Shown piece by piece: positions 47,304 through 56,682 of a stretch of DNA of 64,000 bases. The position numbers and the translations under genes are program-made. Position 1 is the stretch's first letter, and each line of letters opens with the position of its first letter. The notes below the pieces were generated by a model. That model saw nothing but the letters and a program-made list of their open reading frames with translations. It made no database searches and had not been told where the DNA came from. This DNA comes from Bifidobacterium reuteri DSM 23975 (GTDB taxonomy: Bacteria > Actinomycetota > Actinomycetes > Actinomycetales > Bifidobacteriaceae): assembly GCF_000741695.1 (NCBI RefSeq), contig NZ_JGZK01000003.1:186001-250000 (forward strand). Direction: 5' to 3'.

Positions 47304-49181
47304 TCAGACCCCCTTCTGCCGCCATAACCGTTCAGGGCGTACCGCATCTGCACGCAACACGCCGATCAGCAGGGGAACCATGATGAGCGACCACAGCATG
47401 TACCGGGTGGCGGTGGGTTTGAGAGGTATCGAAATTGCATTGGGCAGCAGGGAAAGCAGTGACCAGACAAGAGGCACTGCGAACGGGAACCACGAATGCC
47501 GTCTGACAGCGCGACCATCGCGCATGCCGGACGCAGCGGACGCGGCGGCACGGCCGAGACGGCAATAGACAAGGAACAGGGGCAGGACGAATGTCCAAAC
47601 GGAGGTGAACGTCAGTATGCGGATGATTGGGAGGGAGCGCCATGCGTTCCACCACGCGTGGGCGGCGGACTGACCGGCCCGGTTTTCCGCATACGCGGGC
47701 ATCTGCCGGAACGGCTTGCTGTAGGCGTTGAAGATCTGCAAGTCCATCTGGTTGCCGATGGCCTGGTCGGCGACCCGGTCGAGCGAGGCGAGGCTCACCG
47801 CCGGTGCTGTGGAATTCTGTGGCGTGCGCAGGAAAGAGAACCAGCCGGATTCGAGTGAGGCGAACGCGATGAGATAGGAATCCGGATGCCTGAGGCCCAT
47901 CTGCGCCCAAGCCGTGGCATAGTCGGGCACGCCGTTGGCGTCGCGCAGCGAGTATTGGATGATCGGGTCGGCCAGATAAGGGTTGTACCTCGAGGCCATG
48001 TGATCGAACGGCACATGGTTGACCGTGTCGACGGCTTTGCGTTCGTCTGGCGTGATGTCATGGGGATGGTCAAGCGCATACCGTGCAGTCATCTGCATCG
48101 GCACGACGAGAATCTGGTTGGAATCCTCCTTGGCCACCTTGAGCGGCCCGGCCACGGCTGCGGGGAATATGACGACGGCGAGCAACGTCACGCCCAGCGC
48201 AGCGGCAAGCGCCGTCAGACGCCGACGGCGAGTCGCTGCGACCACTGGCAGTGCCAGCAGGGAGAGCACGGTGATGTACAGCCCGGTCATCGTGGTGAGC
48301 GCGCAGCCGAGGGACAGCACGAACAATCCGGCGAGGAAACGTCTCGACGCCAGCGCCTCGAGCCCGGTCCGCACGGTTTCAGCCATCATGATGAGCCATG
48401 GGATGAGGAACACCATGTGCAGGCTGTCCTTGACGATGGACATCGTGAAGATCGGGAAGGCCGGGAAGACGGAGAAGAACACCAGCATCATCAGGCCATA
48501 GGCGCGGCCGCAGCCGATATGCCGTACATACAGGCATGCGGCTGCAAGTCCGAGGATGGTGGCGGCCACTTGGACGGCGAGATAGGCAATCAGACCGTTC
48601 TGGTAGTTTCCGGTCAGCGTATCGCCCAGCCATGCCGCGCCGCCGAAGACAAGCGTGTCGAGCACCGGATGATGCGAGGATATCGCGCCTGCCGGTTGTC
48701 CATAGGCGCTGATGCCGAAGAACTGCGCAATCTGGTCCCCCGTGTCGAACCATATGGTGCCGGGAGCCATCATGATGATGACCGGCATCCAGCAGATACC
48801 TATGACCGCCCCGTATATCAGCAGTCGTGGGATCAGACCGAGCCGGTCGAATCGTTCGAACAACTCACGGAGCCAACTGGCAGCGGACGCATGCGAGATG
48901 CATTGCATGGCCCGTATCACGGCCGGCCTGCATCCGTTGCCCGATGCTACGGAATCCGACTTGGCTGTTCGGACCGGCGACAGGGCAATGAGCCGCTCGC
49001 CCGCCATGAACACGATGAGCAGCAGGCCAGCCAAGACGAGCGACTTCGCCCAGAACCGGCCATCATAAGGTCCGAAGACGGCCCGGGTCGCGGCTTGATC
49101 GGCGCATGCGATGGTCAAGCCGCCGAGCATACACAGAGCAACCTGCGCCATCCTCGACGGCCTGACCTTTCCGAACATCAT
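47304..49181 (-). CDS. DUF6020-like polytopic membrane protein (putative glycosyltransferase)
   Basis: A 625-residue membrane protein with about 12-14 helices. A cytoplasmic insert follows the first two helices (about 70-105), and an extracytoplasmic stretch near 145-185 has WFDTGDQIAQFFG and HHPVLDTLVFGG. A large outside domain around 350-490 contains DERKAVDTVNHVPFDHMASR. This pattern fits the DUF6020 family and GT-C-like enzymes with acidic residues in an outer loop, but the reaction is not known. No ribosome binding site precedes the start. It is first in the cassette; its stop is 5 bases from the flippase ATG. Confidence 0.75.
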   Translation of the reverse strand: MMFGKVRPSRMAQVALCMLGGLTIACADQAATRAVFGPYDGRFWAKSLVLAGLLLIVFMAGERLIALSPVRTAKSDSVASGNGCRPAVIRAMQCISHASAASWLRELFERFDRLGLIPRLLIYGAVIGICWMPVIIMMAPGTIWFDTGDQIAQFFGISAYGQPAGAISSHHPVLDTLVFGGAAWLGDTLTGNYQNGLIAYLAVQVAATILGLAAACLYVRHIGCGRAYGLMMLVFFSVFPAFPIFTMSIVKDSLHMVFLIPWLIMMAETVRTGLEALASRRFLAGLFVLSLGCALTTMTGLYITVLSLLALPVVAATRRRRLTALAAALGVTLLAVVIFPAAVAGPLKVAKEDSNQILVVPMQMTARYALDHPHDITPDERKAVDTVNHVPFDHMASRYNPYLADPIIQYSLRDANGVPDYATAWAQMGLRHPDSYLIAFASLESGWFSFLRTPQNSTAPAVSLASLDRVADQAIGNQMDLQIFNAYSKPFRQMPAYAENRAGQSAAHAWWNAWRSLPIIRILTFTSVWTFVLPLFLVYCRLGRAAASAASGMRDGRAVRRHSWFPFAVPLVWSLLSLLPNAISIPLKPTATRYMLWSLIMVPLLIGVLRADAVRPERLWRQKGV

Positions 49182-49278
49182 GATTTAGACGATAAGTGAC
49201 CGGATACGTAGTCTGCACGGAATTGGCGTATTGTTCACCGAGCGGTGTCGCTCCGGTAAGACTGACGAGGCGAAGGCT

Positions 49279-50700
49279 TCATCTAGCGAGTTGCGTGGTG
49301 CTCGTCCCCACCGGGACGGGCCGTGTGCGCCGCCAACGGCCGATGGCAAGCCCGATGCAGACGAATGTCACTGCAAACAGCGCCACAATGCCAATCGAAG
49401 AAGCCCATCCCGTCACGCTCACGCCACTGTCCGCAGCGGTGCCGATGCCGAGCGCGTCGTCAATCGCCGCGCAATACCACCATCCGGGCAGCATACGGCC
49501 GATGGCGAGCATCGGTGCGGGCATCATGTCGAGCGGGAAGGCAACGCCGGAGGTGAACAGGATGAGCAGGCCGAATACGTTGGCGAACCCGTTGGCCATG
49601 GTCTCGCCGGTCCCTCCGCATTCGCCGAGCAGGAAGCCGCAGGCCACGGTCATCAGTGCATAGATGCAGGCCGCCAGGAGCGTCATCGCCGCCCCGGCGG
49701 GATCGATCCGGGTCGGGTCGAGACCAGCTCCGGCCATCAGCCCCACTGTGGCCAGAAGGTAGATGACGACCACGATCAGCGCGAACATGCACATGGTGGC
49801 CATGCGTTCGACGCCCATCAGCGAGGAGCGTTGCGGGGATGCGAAGAGCCGGCGTCTGGTCTCACCCGCATTGAACACGCCCAATACCAGCGCCGTGCAT
49901 ACGGTCATGGCGACGAACAGCGGGTACAGCATGGTTTTCATCGTGACGCCGAGACCTTTGGCGGCCTCTGTCGCAGCGTCGGGCTGCATGGCGGGGGCGT
50001 CGCTGTGATCGACTGCAATCGCATGGTTTGCGGCCTTGTCACGGGAGACGGCTTCGACCCGTTCCGCAGCTTCGGATACATCATTCAGGCCGAGGTCAGC
50101 AATCCGTCCTTCAGGCAGCATGTCCAGCGACCCGTTTGACGTCGTCGCCTGTCCGTTGCCGGAATCGGACGATCCTGCATATGCGCCATACAGCGTGGCC
50201 CAGTCGGCGGCATCCACCGTCACATTCCCTCCGATCAGCGTCGTGCGCAGCATGGAGAGGAACCCACTGACGCTCATGGAGGCCATTGAACCGGCGCCGG
50301 ACCTGTAGCTAGTCACCGTTTCGACGGCAGGCGTGTCTTCACCGGATTTCACCGAGGCAAGCATGTCGTCCGCGTAGCCTTGCGGGATGATGACGATGAG
50401 ATCGACCCAGTTCGACGCGACGGCACGCTGCAATGTCTCCGGCTGGTCTTCGACATCGACCAGTTCATGGTCAGGTGTCAGATAGGCGCGCAACGAGCCT
50501 GCGATATACCCTCGGTCGGCGTCGCGGTCCACGACGGCGACCGAAGGCTTGTCCGGGACGAAGGTGTCGCCGGCCTCCGTGCCGGATTTCAGTTGAAAGG
50601 CGCTGATGGTGAACATCATGATGCCGATAAGCACCAGATAGATGATGATGTAGAGTCGGTGCGCGATCAGTACGCGAATCGTGGCCTTACAGGTGTTCAT
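49279..50700 (-). CDS. ABC-2 type transporter permease, second
   Basis: A 473-residue membrane protein. One helix near the N-terminus (LYIIIYLVLIGIMMFTISAF) is followed by about 210 residues outside the membrane, then five or six helices from about 240 to the C-terminus. This is the ABC2_membrane_3 layout found in drug and peptide exporters. AAGGAG precedes the ATG; the start overlaps the first permease by 14 bases. The outside domain contains a VDRDADRGYIAGSLRAYL stretch seen in this family. Substrate unknown. Confidence 0.85.
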   Translation of the reverse strand: MNTCKATIRVLIAHRLYIIIYLVLIGIMMFTISAFQLKSGTEAGDTFVPDKPSVAVVDRDADRGYIAGSLRAYLTPDHELVDVEDQPETLQRAVASNWVDLIVIIPQGYADDMLASVKSGEDTPAVETVTSYRSGAGSMASMSVSGFLSMLRTTLIGGNVTVDAADWATLYGAYAGSSDSGNGQATTSNGSLDMLPEGRIADLGLNDVSEAAERVEAVSRDKAANHAIAVDHSDAPAMQPDAATEAAKGLGVTMKTMLYPLFVAMTVCTALVLGVFNAGETRRRLFASPQRSSLMGVERMATMCMFALIVVVIYLLATVGLMAGAGLDPTRIDPAGAAMTLLAACIYALMTVACGFLLGECGGTGETMANGFANVFGLLILFTSGVAFPLDMMPAPMLAIGRMLPGWWYCAAIDDALGIGTAADSGVSVTGWASSIGIVALFAVTFVCIGLAIGRWRRTRPVPVGTSTTQLAR

Positions 50701-51937
50701 AGCGTTGCTCCTTGAGCATGATGACGCCCGCGATGAGGAAGACGGCGCTCATGGCGAGCAGGATGCCGCAGGTGGTGAGGAACGGGCGGTAGCTGTCGAA
50801 ATAGAGGATGTCGTAGAACAGGTTGGTCACCTGCTGGGCGGGGTTGATGAGTGCAAGCACTGGCGCGTCGCGAGTAATCAATTCGCTCAGGCTCATCGCG
50901 AATGCGCCATACAGTCCGGAGAACAGGGACAGGGCGCATGGGATCGCACTGGTAAGTCCCATTTTCACGCTGTGCGTGAGCCCGGGGATCGCTCCTATCA
51001 TCGTGCCGAACGCACAGGCCATGAACGAGGCCGTGATGACCGCGATGACGGCTGCGGGCTCACGCCCGCCGAGGGCGATGCCGCAGACATACCGGATGTA
51101 GGACAGGGCGATGAGCAGGCTCGTCGCGGCGCACAGCCAACTGGCCAGGAATCCGGCCATGAGCTGCCGGCCACGGCCCAATGGCGCGACCGTGCGTCGC
51201 AGCCCCAATGCGGACAGGTTCGCCTGGGCCGTGGTCACCGCGGTGATCGAATACCCCATGGCCATCAGGCAGGCCATGCCGAGCAAGGCGTAGAAGTATC
51301 GGGCCATTGCGTCCGGCTTGAAGTTCGTCAACTGGATCTCGCGGGTCATGCCTGCGGTGTCGCCCAAGGACGTCCAGAACGAGCGGCTCACAGCCGCCTG
51401 CGGATTGTCGGCGATGAGATCACGGGTGACGGCGTCGGTCCGATTGTACAGTCCGATGGCGTTGCCGAGTGCGGCGATGGCGACGGCTTTCGATGAACCG
51501 GACGACATGGCGTCCTTCGCGCTGCCGGCCACCGTGGAAGCCAGCGTCAACCGCAGTCCGCCTTCTGAGTCCACGGTCAGGTATCCGTCTGCCGTGCCGT
51601 CTGCGAGCGCGGCGCGCGCCTGGGTCAGGGAGTCAACGGCGGTGGCGTCTATGAGATGGATGCCCGGATCGGCGTGAGCACCTGGCGTCTCGGATTCATC
51701 GGACGTGCGGGTCTTGCCGGAGAGCGCATCGACGAACGAGGACGCTACGGATGCGTCTTTCCAGTTCGCATCCTCCACCACGGCCATCGCGATCGGCTTG
51801 ATCTCATAGCTATCCGCGAGATTGCCGAACATGCCGGCGAACAGGGTGGAAAGCACAAGCGGGAAGACGATGAGCCAGAACAGCGCAGACCTGTCGCGCA
51901 GGTTCGTCTTCAATGTCATGACGAATGTGGACCACAT
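50687..51937 (-). CDS. ABC-2 type transporter permease, first
   Basis: A 416-residue permease. LFWLIVFPLVLSTLFAGMFG makes the first helix, followed by an outside domain to about residue 200 (including AVVEDANWKDASVASSFVDA), then six helices. It belongs to the ABC2_membrane_3 group and pairs with the second permease as a heterodimer. GGAGG lies before the ATG. It follows the ATPase gene by 9 bases. Confidence 0.85.
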   Translation of the reverse strand: MWSTFVMTLKTNLRDRSALFWLIVFPLVLSTLFAGMFGNLADSYEIKPIAMAVVEDANWKDASVASSFVDALSGKTRTSDESETPGAHADPGIHLIDATAVDSLTQARAALADGTADGYLTVDSEGGLRLTLASTVAGSAKDAMSSGSSKAVAIAALGNAIGLYNRTDAVTRDLIADNPQAAVSRSFWTSLGDTAGMTREIQLTNFKPDAMARYFYALLGMACLMAMGYSITAVTTAQANLSALGLRRTVAPLGRGRQLMAGFLASWLCAATSLLIALSYIRYVCGIALGGREPAAVIAVITASFMACAFGTMIGAIPGLTHSVKMGLTSAIPCALSLFSGLYGAFAMSLSELITRDAPVLALINPAQQVTNLFYDILYFDSYRPFLTTCGILLAMSAVFLIAGVIMLKEQRYEHL

Positions 51938-51946
51938 GGCATCCTC

Positions 51947-53017
51947 CTAGTCCCTCAGTGCCTTGCCTGTCAGTTCGAGGAACACGTCGTTCAGGGTGGG
52001 CGGCTGGCTGGTCAGGTGGCCGACGTTCGTGCCGGCGGCGCGAAGCACGCCGAGCAGGTCGATGAGGTTATGCTCGCCACGACGGCATCGCACGTCCAGT
52101 TCATGCCCGTTGTAGGCCGCTTCGATGACGAAGCCAAGCGCGCGTACTGCCGCCAGCGTCTCCTCGGTGAGGTCAAGCGTTCCGATGGTGATGCGTTCGC
52201 CGGTGTCGATCATGTCCTTCAGTTCGTCCGCGGTGCCGAGCGCCAGATGCCTGCCGTGGTCCATGATGAGGATGCGGTCGCAGATCCGCTCGACCTCCTC
52301 CATGTAGTGGCTGGTGTACACTACGGTGGCACCGTCACTGTTGAGTCGCTGGATGCCTTCGAGGATCGCGTTGCGGCTCTGCGGGTCCACGGCCACGGTC
52401 GGCTCGTCGAAGAAGATGAGGTCGGGCTTGTGCGCGATGCCGCAGGCGATGTTGAGACGCCGCAGCAGACCTCCCGAGAGCTTGCCTGGACGGAACCTGC
52501 GGAAGTCCTGCAGCCCGGCGAACGCGACCGCCTCCTCGACCAGCGGCGCTCGTTCGGCTTTCCTCGGCACATACAGGGAGCAGAAGTAGTCGATGTTCTC
52601 CTCCACCGTCAGCTCGTTGAACACGGCCACATTCTGCGGCACAATGCCGATGCGTCGTTTGAGGTCGTATGAGGTCGGCGTCATCGGCTGGCCAAAGACG
52701 CGTATGGTGCCCGAATCGTAAGTGAGCAGCGCAAGGATGCAGTTGATCGCCGTGGTCTTGCCGGAACCGTTCGGGCCGAGCAGACCGAAGATCTCGCCTT
52801 GGTGCACGTCGAGGTCGAAATAGTCGAGCGCCACCATGTCGCCATAGTGTTTGACGAGTTTCGAGACGCTGACGGCCGGGGTATCGTTCACGTTCGCAGC
52901 TGGCGTGCCTTCGTCCGGTATGGCCGCGATCCGCACGGCCTGAGATGCGGTCTCCTCGCCGCAGTGCGCCGATGCCGCCGGGACAGAGTCCGTGAGGTTT
53001 GCGCTGTCGTCCGCCAT
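51947..53017 (-). CDS. ABC transporter ATP-binding protein
   Basis: A protein of about 356 residues. An N-terminal extension of about 55 residues, rich in Ala, Ser and Asp, precedes the nucleotide-binding domain. Walker A LLGPNGSGKTTAINCIL, signature LSGGLLRRLNIACGIAHKP and Walker B IFFDEPTVAVDPQSR are intact; the usual G in DEPTVGVDP is an A here. The C-terminal 90 residues match the DrrA-like domain of ABC-2 exporters. AAGGAG precedes the ATG at 53017. It drives the two permeases downstream and diverges from the two-component system. Confidence 0.9.
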   Translation of the reverse strand: MADDSANLTDSVPAASAHCGEETASQAVRIAAIPDEGTPAANVNDTPAVSVSKLVKHYGDMVALDYFDLDVHQGEIFGLLGPNGSGKTTAINCILALLTYDSGTIRVFGQPMTPTSYDLKRRIGIVPQNVAVFNELTVEENIDYFCSLYVPRKAERAPLVEEAVAFAGLQDFRRFRPGKLSGGLLRRLNIACGIAHKPDLIFFDEPTVAVDPQSRNAILEGIQRLNSDGATVVYTSHYMEEVERICDRILIMDHGRHLALGTADELKDMIDTGERITIGTLDLTEETLAAVRALGFVIEAAYNGHELDVRCRRGEHNLIDLLGVLRAAGTNVGHLTSQPPTLNDVFLELTGKALRD

Positions 53018-53257
53018 GTCCGCTCCTTTCCTGGAATCATCCCCTTCTCGGGTTGTCTTCATCATCCCAAGCGCGGACCGTCGACGCCATCCACAAACGT
53101 CACGATTCATGCCCCGCGCAATGACATTTGTCATGTCTTGCCGCAAGTGCCTTGCAACGCATGCAGCATGCACGACGCACGACGATCCTGTCCATCAACG
53201 AACGCGGCCGTTGCGGGTAGGCTTGAGTGCAGTTACGGCATCTACTGCGGAGGTCTC

Positions 53258-54535
53258 ATGCGGATATTGGCGGAGAAAGGATTGATGGCGGCATTGGGCA
53301 TGCTGCTCGCTCTGAACTTTCATCCGCATGCCGACGCCATGCTGGTCGTCGCTATGCTTGCCGCAATCTGCATCACCAGCATCACCGAATGGCTTGCCGC
53401 AAGCCGATGGAAATGGCTGCCGATGGGGTTGTTCACGCTGGCCTGCATCTTCCTTCCTCTATGGCGCTCATTCCTGCCGCTTGCCGCCTATGATGCCGGA
53501 CGGACCGTGATGCCGACGGTTTTGTTCAATTCAGGCGATTCCGGACGAAACCGATCAGACGGCATCAGACAGGATTTGGCGCATCGTCTGATGCCGTTTG
53601 TCCGATGGACGTGGGTCGTTCCGCTGGTTTGTGTAGCGGCGGACGCCAGCACGGGTTCAGCGAGTACAATCGCAGCTTCGGCGTTCCTCGCACTGGTGAC
53701 ATGCGCCGGTTTCGCCCTAGGCTCCGACTCCCGACGCGCCGAGGATGCGTCACGCCGAATCAGGCATTTGCGGGATCATGCGCGCGAATCCTTGCGCGCG
53801 AACCGTCGGCGTCTTGCGGAGATCGAAGAGGAACGCGCCCAGTCGGTGCGTATGGCCACGCTTGGGGAACGCACGCGCATCGCACGCGAGATACACGACA
53901 ACGTAGGACATCTGCTCACCCGTGCGATCATGCAGACACAGGCAAGCCGCACGGTGGCCGAGGCGATGGGCGAGAAAGCATCGGCCCAAGGGTTCACGGC
54001 ATTGTCCGAAACCTTGGACGAGGCCATGACGATGGTTCGCAGATCAGTGCACGACCTGGAGGACGACGGCACCGATTTCGCTGCGCAGATCAGTGCAGCG
54101 GTCCGGTCGTTCGACGGCATCAGCCCCGGATTCACGGTCGGCTTGGTCAATGGCATCGAGTCTGCCCCCGCTCCGGTGACACGCTGCTTCGCCACGGTGA
54201 TCCGCGAGGCGCTGGCCAACGTGGTACATCACAGCGAGGCGTGCGAGGCGACCGTGACGCTGCGCGACATGCCGGCGTTATGGCAGCTGGTCGTGCAGGA
54301 TCCCGGGCCCGCGAAGCCGGGCGAGGCCCCAGCTCCTTTCTCCGACCCTGTCATGGCGACACGGCATGATGCCGAAACGTATCGCGGCATGGGGCTGGCG
54401 GATATCGACTCACGGGTCCGGTCCTTGGGAGGGACCTCCCTATGCGGCCCGTATGGCACCGGCTGGCGGGTGTTCGTATCCATACCGAAAGGCCCATGGC
54501 AATCAGGGACACATGTGGAATCGGGGCAATCATGA
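53258..54535 (+). CDS. Sensor histidine kinase, HisKA_3 (NarX/LiaS type)
   Basis: A 425-residue membrane kinase. The first 160 residues hold about five or six helices and no large outside domain, so it likely senses within the membrane. A coiled-coil linker of about 35 residues precedes the dimerisation domain, with the phosphorylated H213 in RIAREIHDNVGHLL. The ATPase domain has VIREALANVVHHS (N box) and GMGLADIDSRV (G box). GGAGG precedes the ATG at 53258. It overlaps the response regulator by 4 bases. Small-sensor kinases beside ABC exporters often detect cell-envelope stress or antimicrobials. Confidence 0.92.
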   Translation: MRILAEKGLMAALGMLLALNFHPHADAMLVVAMLAAICITSITEWLAASRWKWLPMGLFTLACIFLPLWRSFLPLAAYDAGRTVMPTVLFNSGDSGRNRSDGIRQDLAHRLMPFVRWTWVVPLVCVAADASTGSASTIAASAFLALVTCAGFALGSDSRRAEDASRRIRHLRDHARESLRANRRRLAEIEEERAQSVRMATLGERTRIAREIHDNVGHLLTRAIMQTQASRTVAEAMGEKASAQGFTALSETLDEAMTMVRRSVHDLEDDGTDFAAQISAAVRSFDGISPGFTVGLVNGIESAPAPVTRCFATVIREALANVVHHSEACEATVTLRDMPALWQLVVQDPGPAKPGEAPAPFSDPVMATRHDAETYRGMGLADIDSRVRSLGGTSLCGPYGTGWRVFVSIPKGPWQSGTHVESGQS

Positions 54536-55188
54536 CAACCATCGCAATCGTGGACGACGACCCGATCGTCTGCCAATCATTGCAGACGATCCTCACCGCC
54601 ACCGGCACCGCCGAGGTGCTGTGGACCGCCAACGACGGGGATGCCGCGCTGGCCGGATACTTCAAGGCTCCCTCCAGCAGGCCGGACGTGCTGCTCATCG
54701 ACATCCAGATGCCAGTGACGGATGGCATCACCGCCGCGCGGCGGATCCTGGCGAGGGACCCCGCCGCCCGTATCCTGTTCCTCACCACATTCGCGGATCG
54801 GGACTATATCGCCCAGGCCATGGGACTCGGCGCCAAAGGCTACCTCATCAAACAGGATGTGTCCGCGGTGAAACCGGCGATCGAAGCCGTCATGGCCGGG
54901 CAGGTGGTGATGGGATCGGATGTGCTCGGAAAGCTCACCGGCGGCGTCCACGCGCCATACGCAGCGGATTCACCATCCGGGGACGAAGGCGCACTTGACG
55001 ATGCGCTGAACGAGCGCGAACGAGATATCGCGGCGCTGGTCGCCAAGGGACTGGACAACCGGGACATCGCCGCCACGCTGTATCTGAGCGAGGGGACGGT
55101 ACGCAACCGCATCAGCGCCATACTGGACAAACTGGGACTGACGAACCGCACACAGCTGGCGATCCGATGGATCAACGAGCATCGATGA
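54532..55188 (+). CDS. NarL/LuxR-family response regulator
   Basis: A 218-residue regulator. The receiver domain (1-120) starts TIAIVDDDPIVCQSL with the acidic pocket at 8-10, and D57 in LLIDIQMP is the phosphorylation site. The C-terminal LuxR helix-turn-helix (about 155-215) has LNERERDIAALVAKGL and TVRNRISAILDKLGL. The ATGA overlap with the kinase shows co-translation. The likely target is the divergent ABC operon through the 240 bases at 53018-53257. Confidence 0.93.
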   Translation: MTTIAIVDDDPIVCQSLQTILTATGTAEVLWTANDGDAALAGYFKAPSSRPDVLLIDIQMPVTDGITAARRILARDPAARILFLTTFADRDYIAQAMGLGAKGYLIKQDVSAVKPAIEAVMAGQVVMGSDVLGKLTGGVHAPYAADSPSGDEGALDDALNERERDIAALVAKGLDNRDIAATLYLSEGTVRNRISAILDKLGLTNRTQLAIRWINEHR

Positions 55189-55293
55189 CCGACTACGTAA
55201 CAGGAACCGTGGCGTCATAAGGGATTCGGCATCCCGCCCGACCGACTTACGGCCGATATGCGAGAATGGACACAGCGTCGATGGGAGGCGATG

Positions 55294-56598
55294 ATGACGA
55301 TCAGTACTGATGAGGGACGCACGCTGCCGGATTGGGTGCGCTATGGCGTGTTCTGGCAGGTGTATCCGCTGGGATTCTGCGGTGCGGACATCCGGCCGTC
55401 AGGGCCGCGCGAATTCCATGGCCGAGGACTTGATGCACTGCTCCCCTGGCTGGGCTACGTCCGAGATCTGGGGGTTTCCGGACTGCTGCTCGGACCGATA
55501 TTCGAATCGGCTTCGCATGGCTATGACACGCTTGACCATATGAATGTGGATGTGCGATTGGGCGGCAACGCATCCTTCGACCGGTTGGCCGAAGCATGCC
55601 GCGATATGGGATTGCAGCTGATTCTGGACGGTGTATTCAATCACGTGGCGCGCACACATCCGGCGGTGCAAGCCGCTCTGGATGAGGCCCGTGGACGTCT
55701 CCGAGCACAGGATGATGCATGGCATGGCGTGGTTCGCACCCATACGGGCGCAGACGGAGAACCCGTCTTGGATGTGTTCGAGGGACACGGGAATCTGGTT
55801 GAGCTGGATCACGATGCGCCGGAAACGGTGGCGTATGTGGCGCAGGTGATGAACCATTGGCTTGACCGCGGCGCTGCCGGATGGCGTCTTGATGCGGCAT
55901 ACGCGGTGCCGCCCGCCTTCTGGGCGGGGACACTGCCGCAGGTCAGGGCCGCGCATCCGTATGCATGGATCTTCGGTGAAGTGATTCATGGCGATTATCC
56001 ACGAATCGTCAAGGACTCCTCAATGGATTCCGTGACGCAGTATGAGCTTTGGAAGTCCATCCAGCACGCGCTCGAAACGGACAATTTCTTCGAGCTCGAC
56101 TGGAATCTCAAGCGCCACAACGCGTTCCTGGACTCATTCGTGCCGCAGACGTTCATCGGCAATCATGATGTGACACGCATCGCCTCACAGATCGGCCCGC
56201 ACAAGGCGGCACTGGCCTTGGCCGTGCTGATGACGGTCGGCGGTGTGCCGAGCATCTACTACGGAGACGAACAAGGATATGTGGGTGTCAAGGAACAACG
56301 TCTTGGCGGTGATGACGACATCCGTCCGAAATTCCCCGACTCCCCCGACCAACTGTCACGGCTCGGCGAGCCGATCTACCGGCTGCATCAGTCACTCATC
56401 GCACTGCGCAGGCGAAACCCGTGGCTGCTGGATGCGCGCACCGAAGCATTGGCTTTGGAGAACAAGCGCTTCACTTACCGGTCGGCCAGCGCCGACGGTA
56501 CACGGTCATTGACCGTCTCCCTCGACGTGGAAGGTGCTCCGGCGTTCACCATCGTCGATGCCGACGGGACGACGCTGTACCGTTATCGGAGCGAATAA
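55294..56598 (+). CDS. GH13 alpha-amylase family glycosidase
   Basis: A 434-residue enzyme of glycoside hydrolase family 13. The first barrel elements YGVFWQVYPLGFCGA and YDTLDHMNVDVRLGG are typical. The catalytic triad is D200 (WRLDAAYAVP), E229 (IFGEVIHG) and D292 (FIGNHDVTRIA). No signal peptide is seen, so it acts in the cytoplasm on imported malto-oligosaccharides or related alpha-glucosides. It lacks the usual B-domain length and CBM modules. GGGAGG precedes the second of two adjacent ATGs. The subfamily and exact substrate cannot be assigned. Confidence 0.88.
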   Translation: MTISTDEGRTLPDWVRYGVFWQVYPLGFCGADIRPSGPREFHGRGLDALLPWLGYVRDLGVSGLLLGPIFESASHGYDTLDHMNVDVRLGGNASFDRLAEACRDMGLQLILDGVFNHVARTHPAVQAALDEARGRLRAQDDAWHGVVRTHTGADGEPVLDVFEGHGNLVELDHDAPETVAYVAQVMNHWLDRGAAGWRLDAAYAVPPAFWAGTLPQVRAAHPYAWIFGEVIHGDYPRIVKDSSMDSVTQYELWKSIQHALETDNFFELDWNLKRHNAFLDSFVPQTFIGNHDVTRIASQIGPHKAALALAVLMTVGGVPSIYYGDEQGYVGVKEQRLGGDDDIRPKFPDSPDQLSRLGEPIYRLHQSLIALRRRNPWLLDARTEALALENKRFTYRSASADGTRSLTVSLDVEGAPAFTIVDADGTTLYRYRSE

Positions 56599-56610
56599 CG
56601 CTGACCGATA

Positions 56611-56672
56611 GCATGGCATGAACGGCTGTGGGCACCCCCTTGAGGAGACGCCCACAGCCGTTCATGCCATGC
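56611..56672. terminator. Bidirectional terminator between the GH13 and DEAD-box genes
   Basis: A perfect 23-bp stem (56611-56633 with 56650-56672) and a 16-base loop lie between convergent genes, ending 10 bases before the helicase stop codon. Confidence 0.8.
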
Positions 56673-56682
56673 GTTCCGCTAG

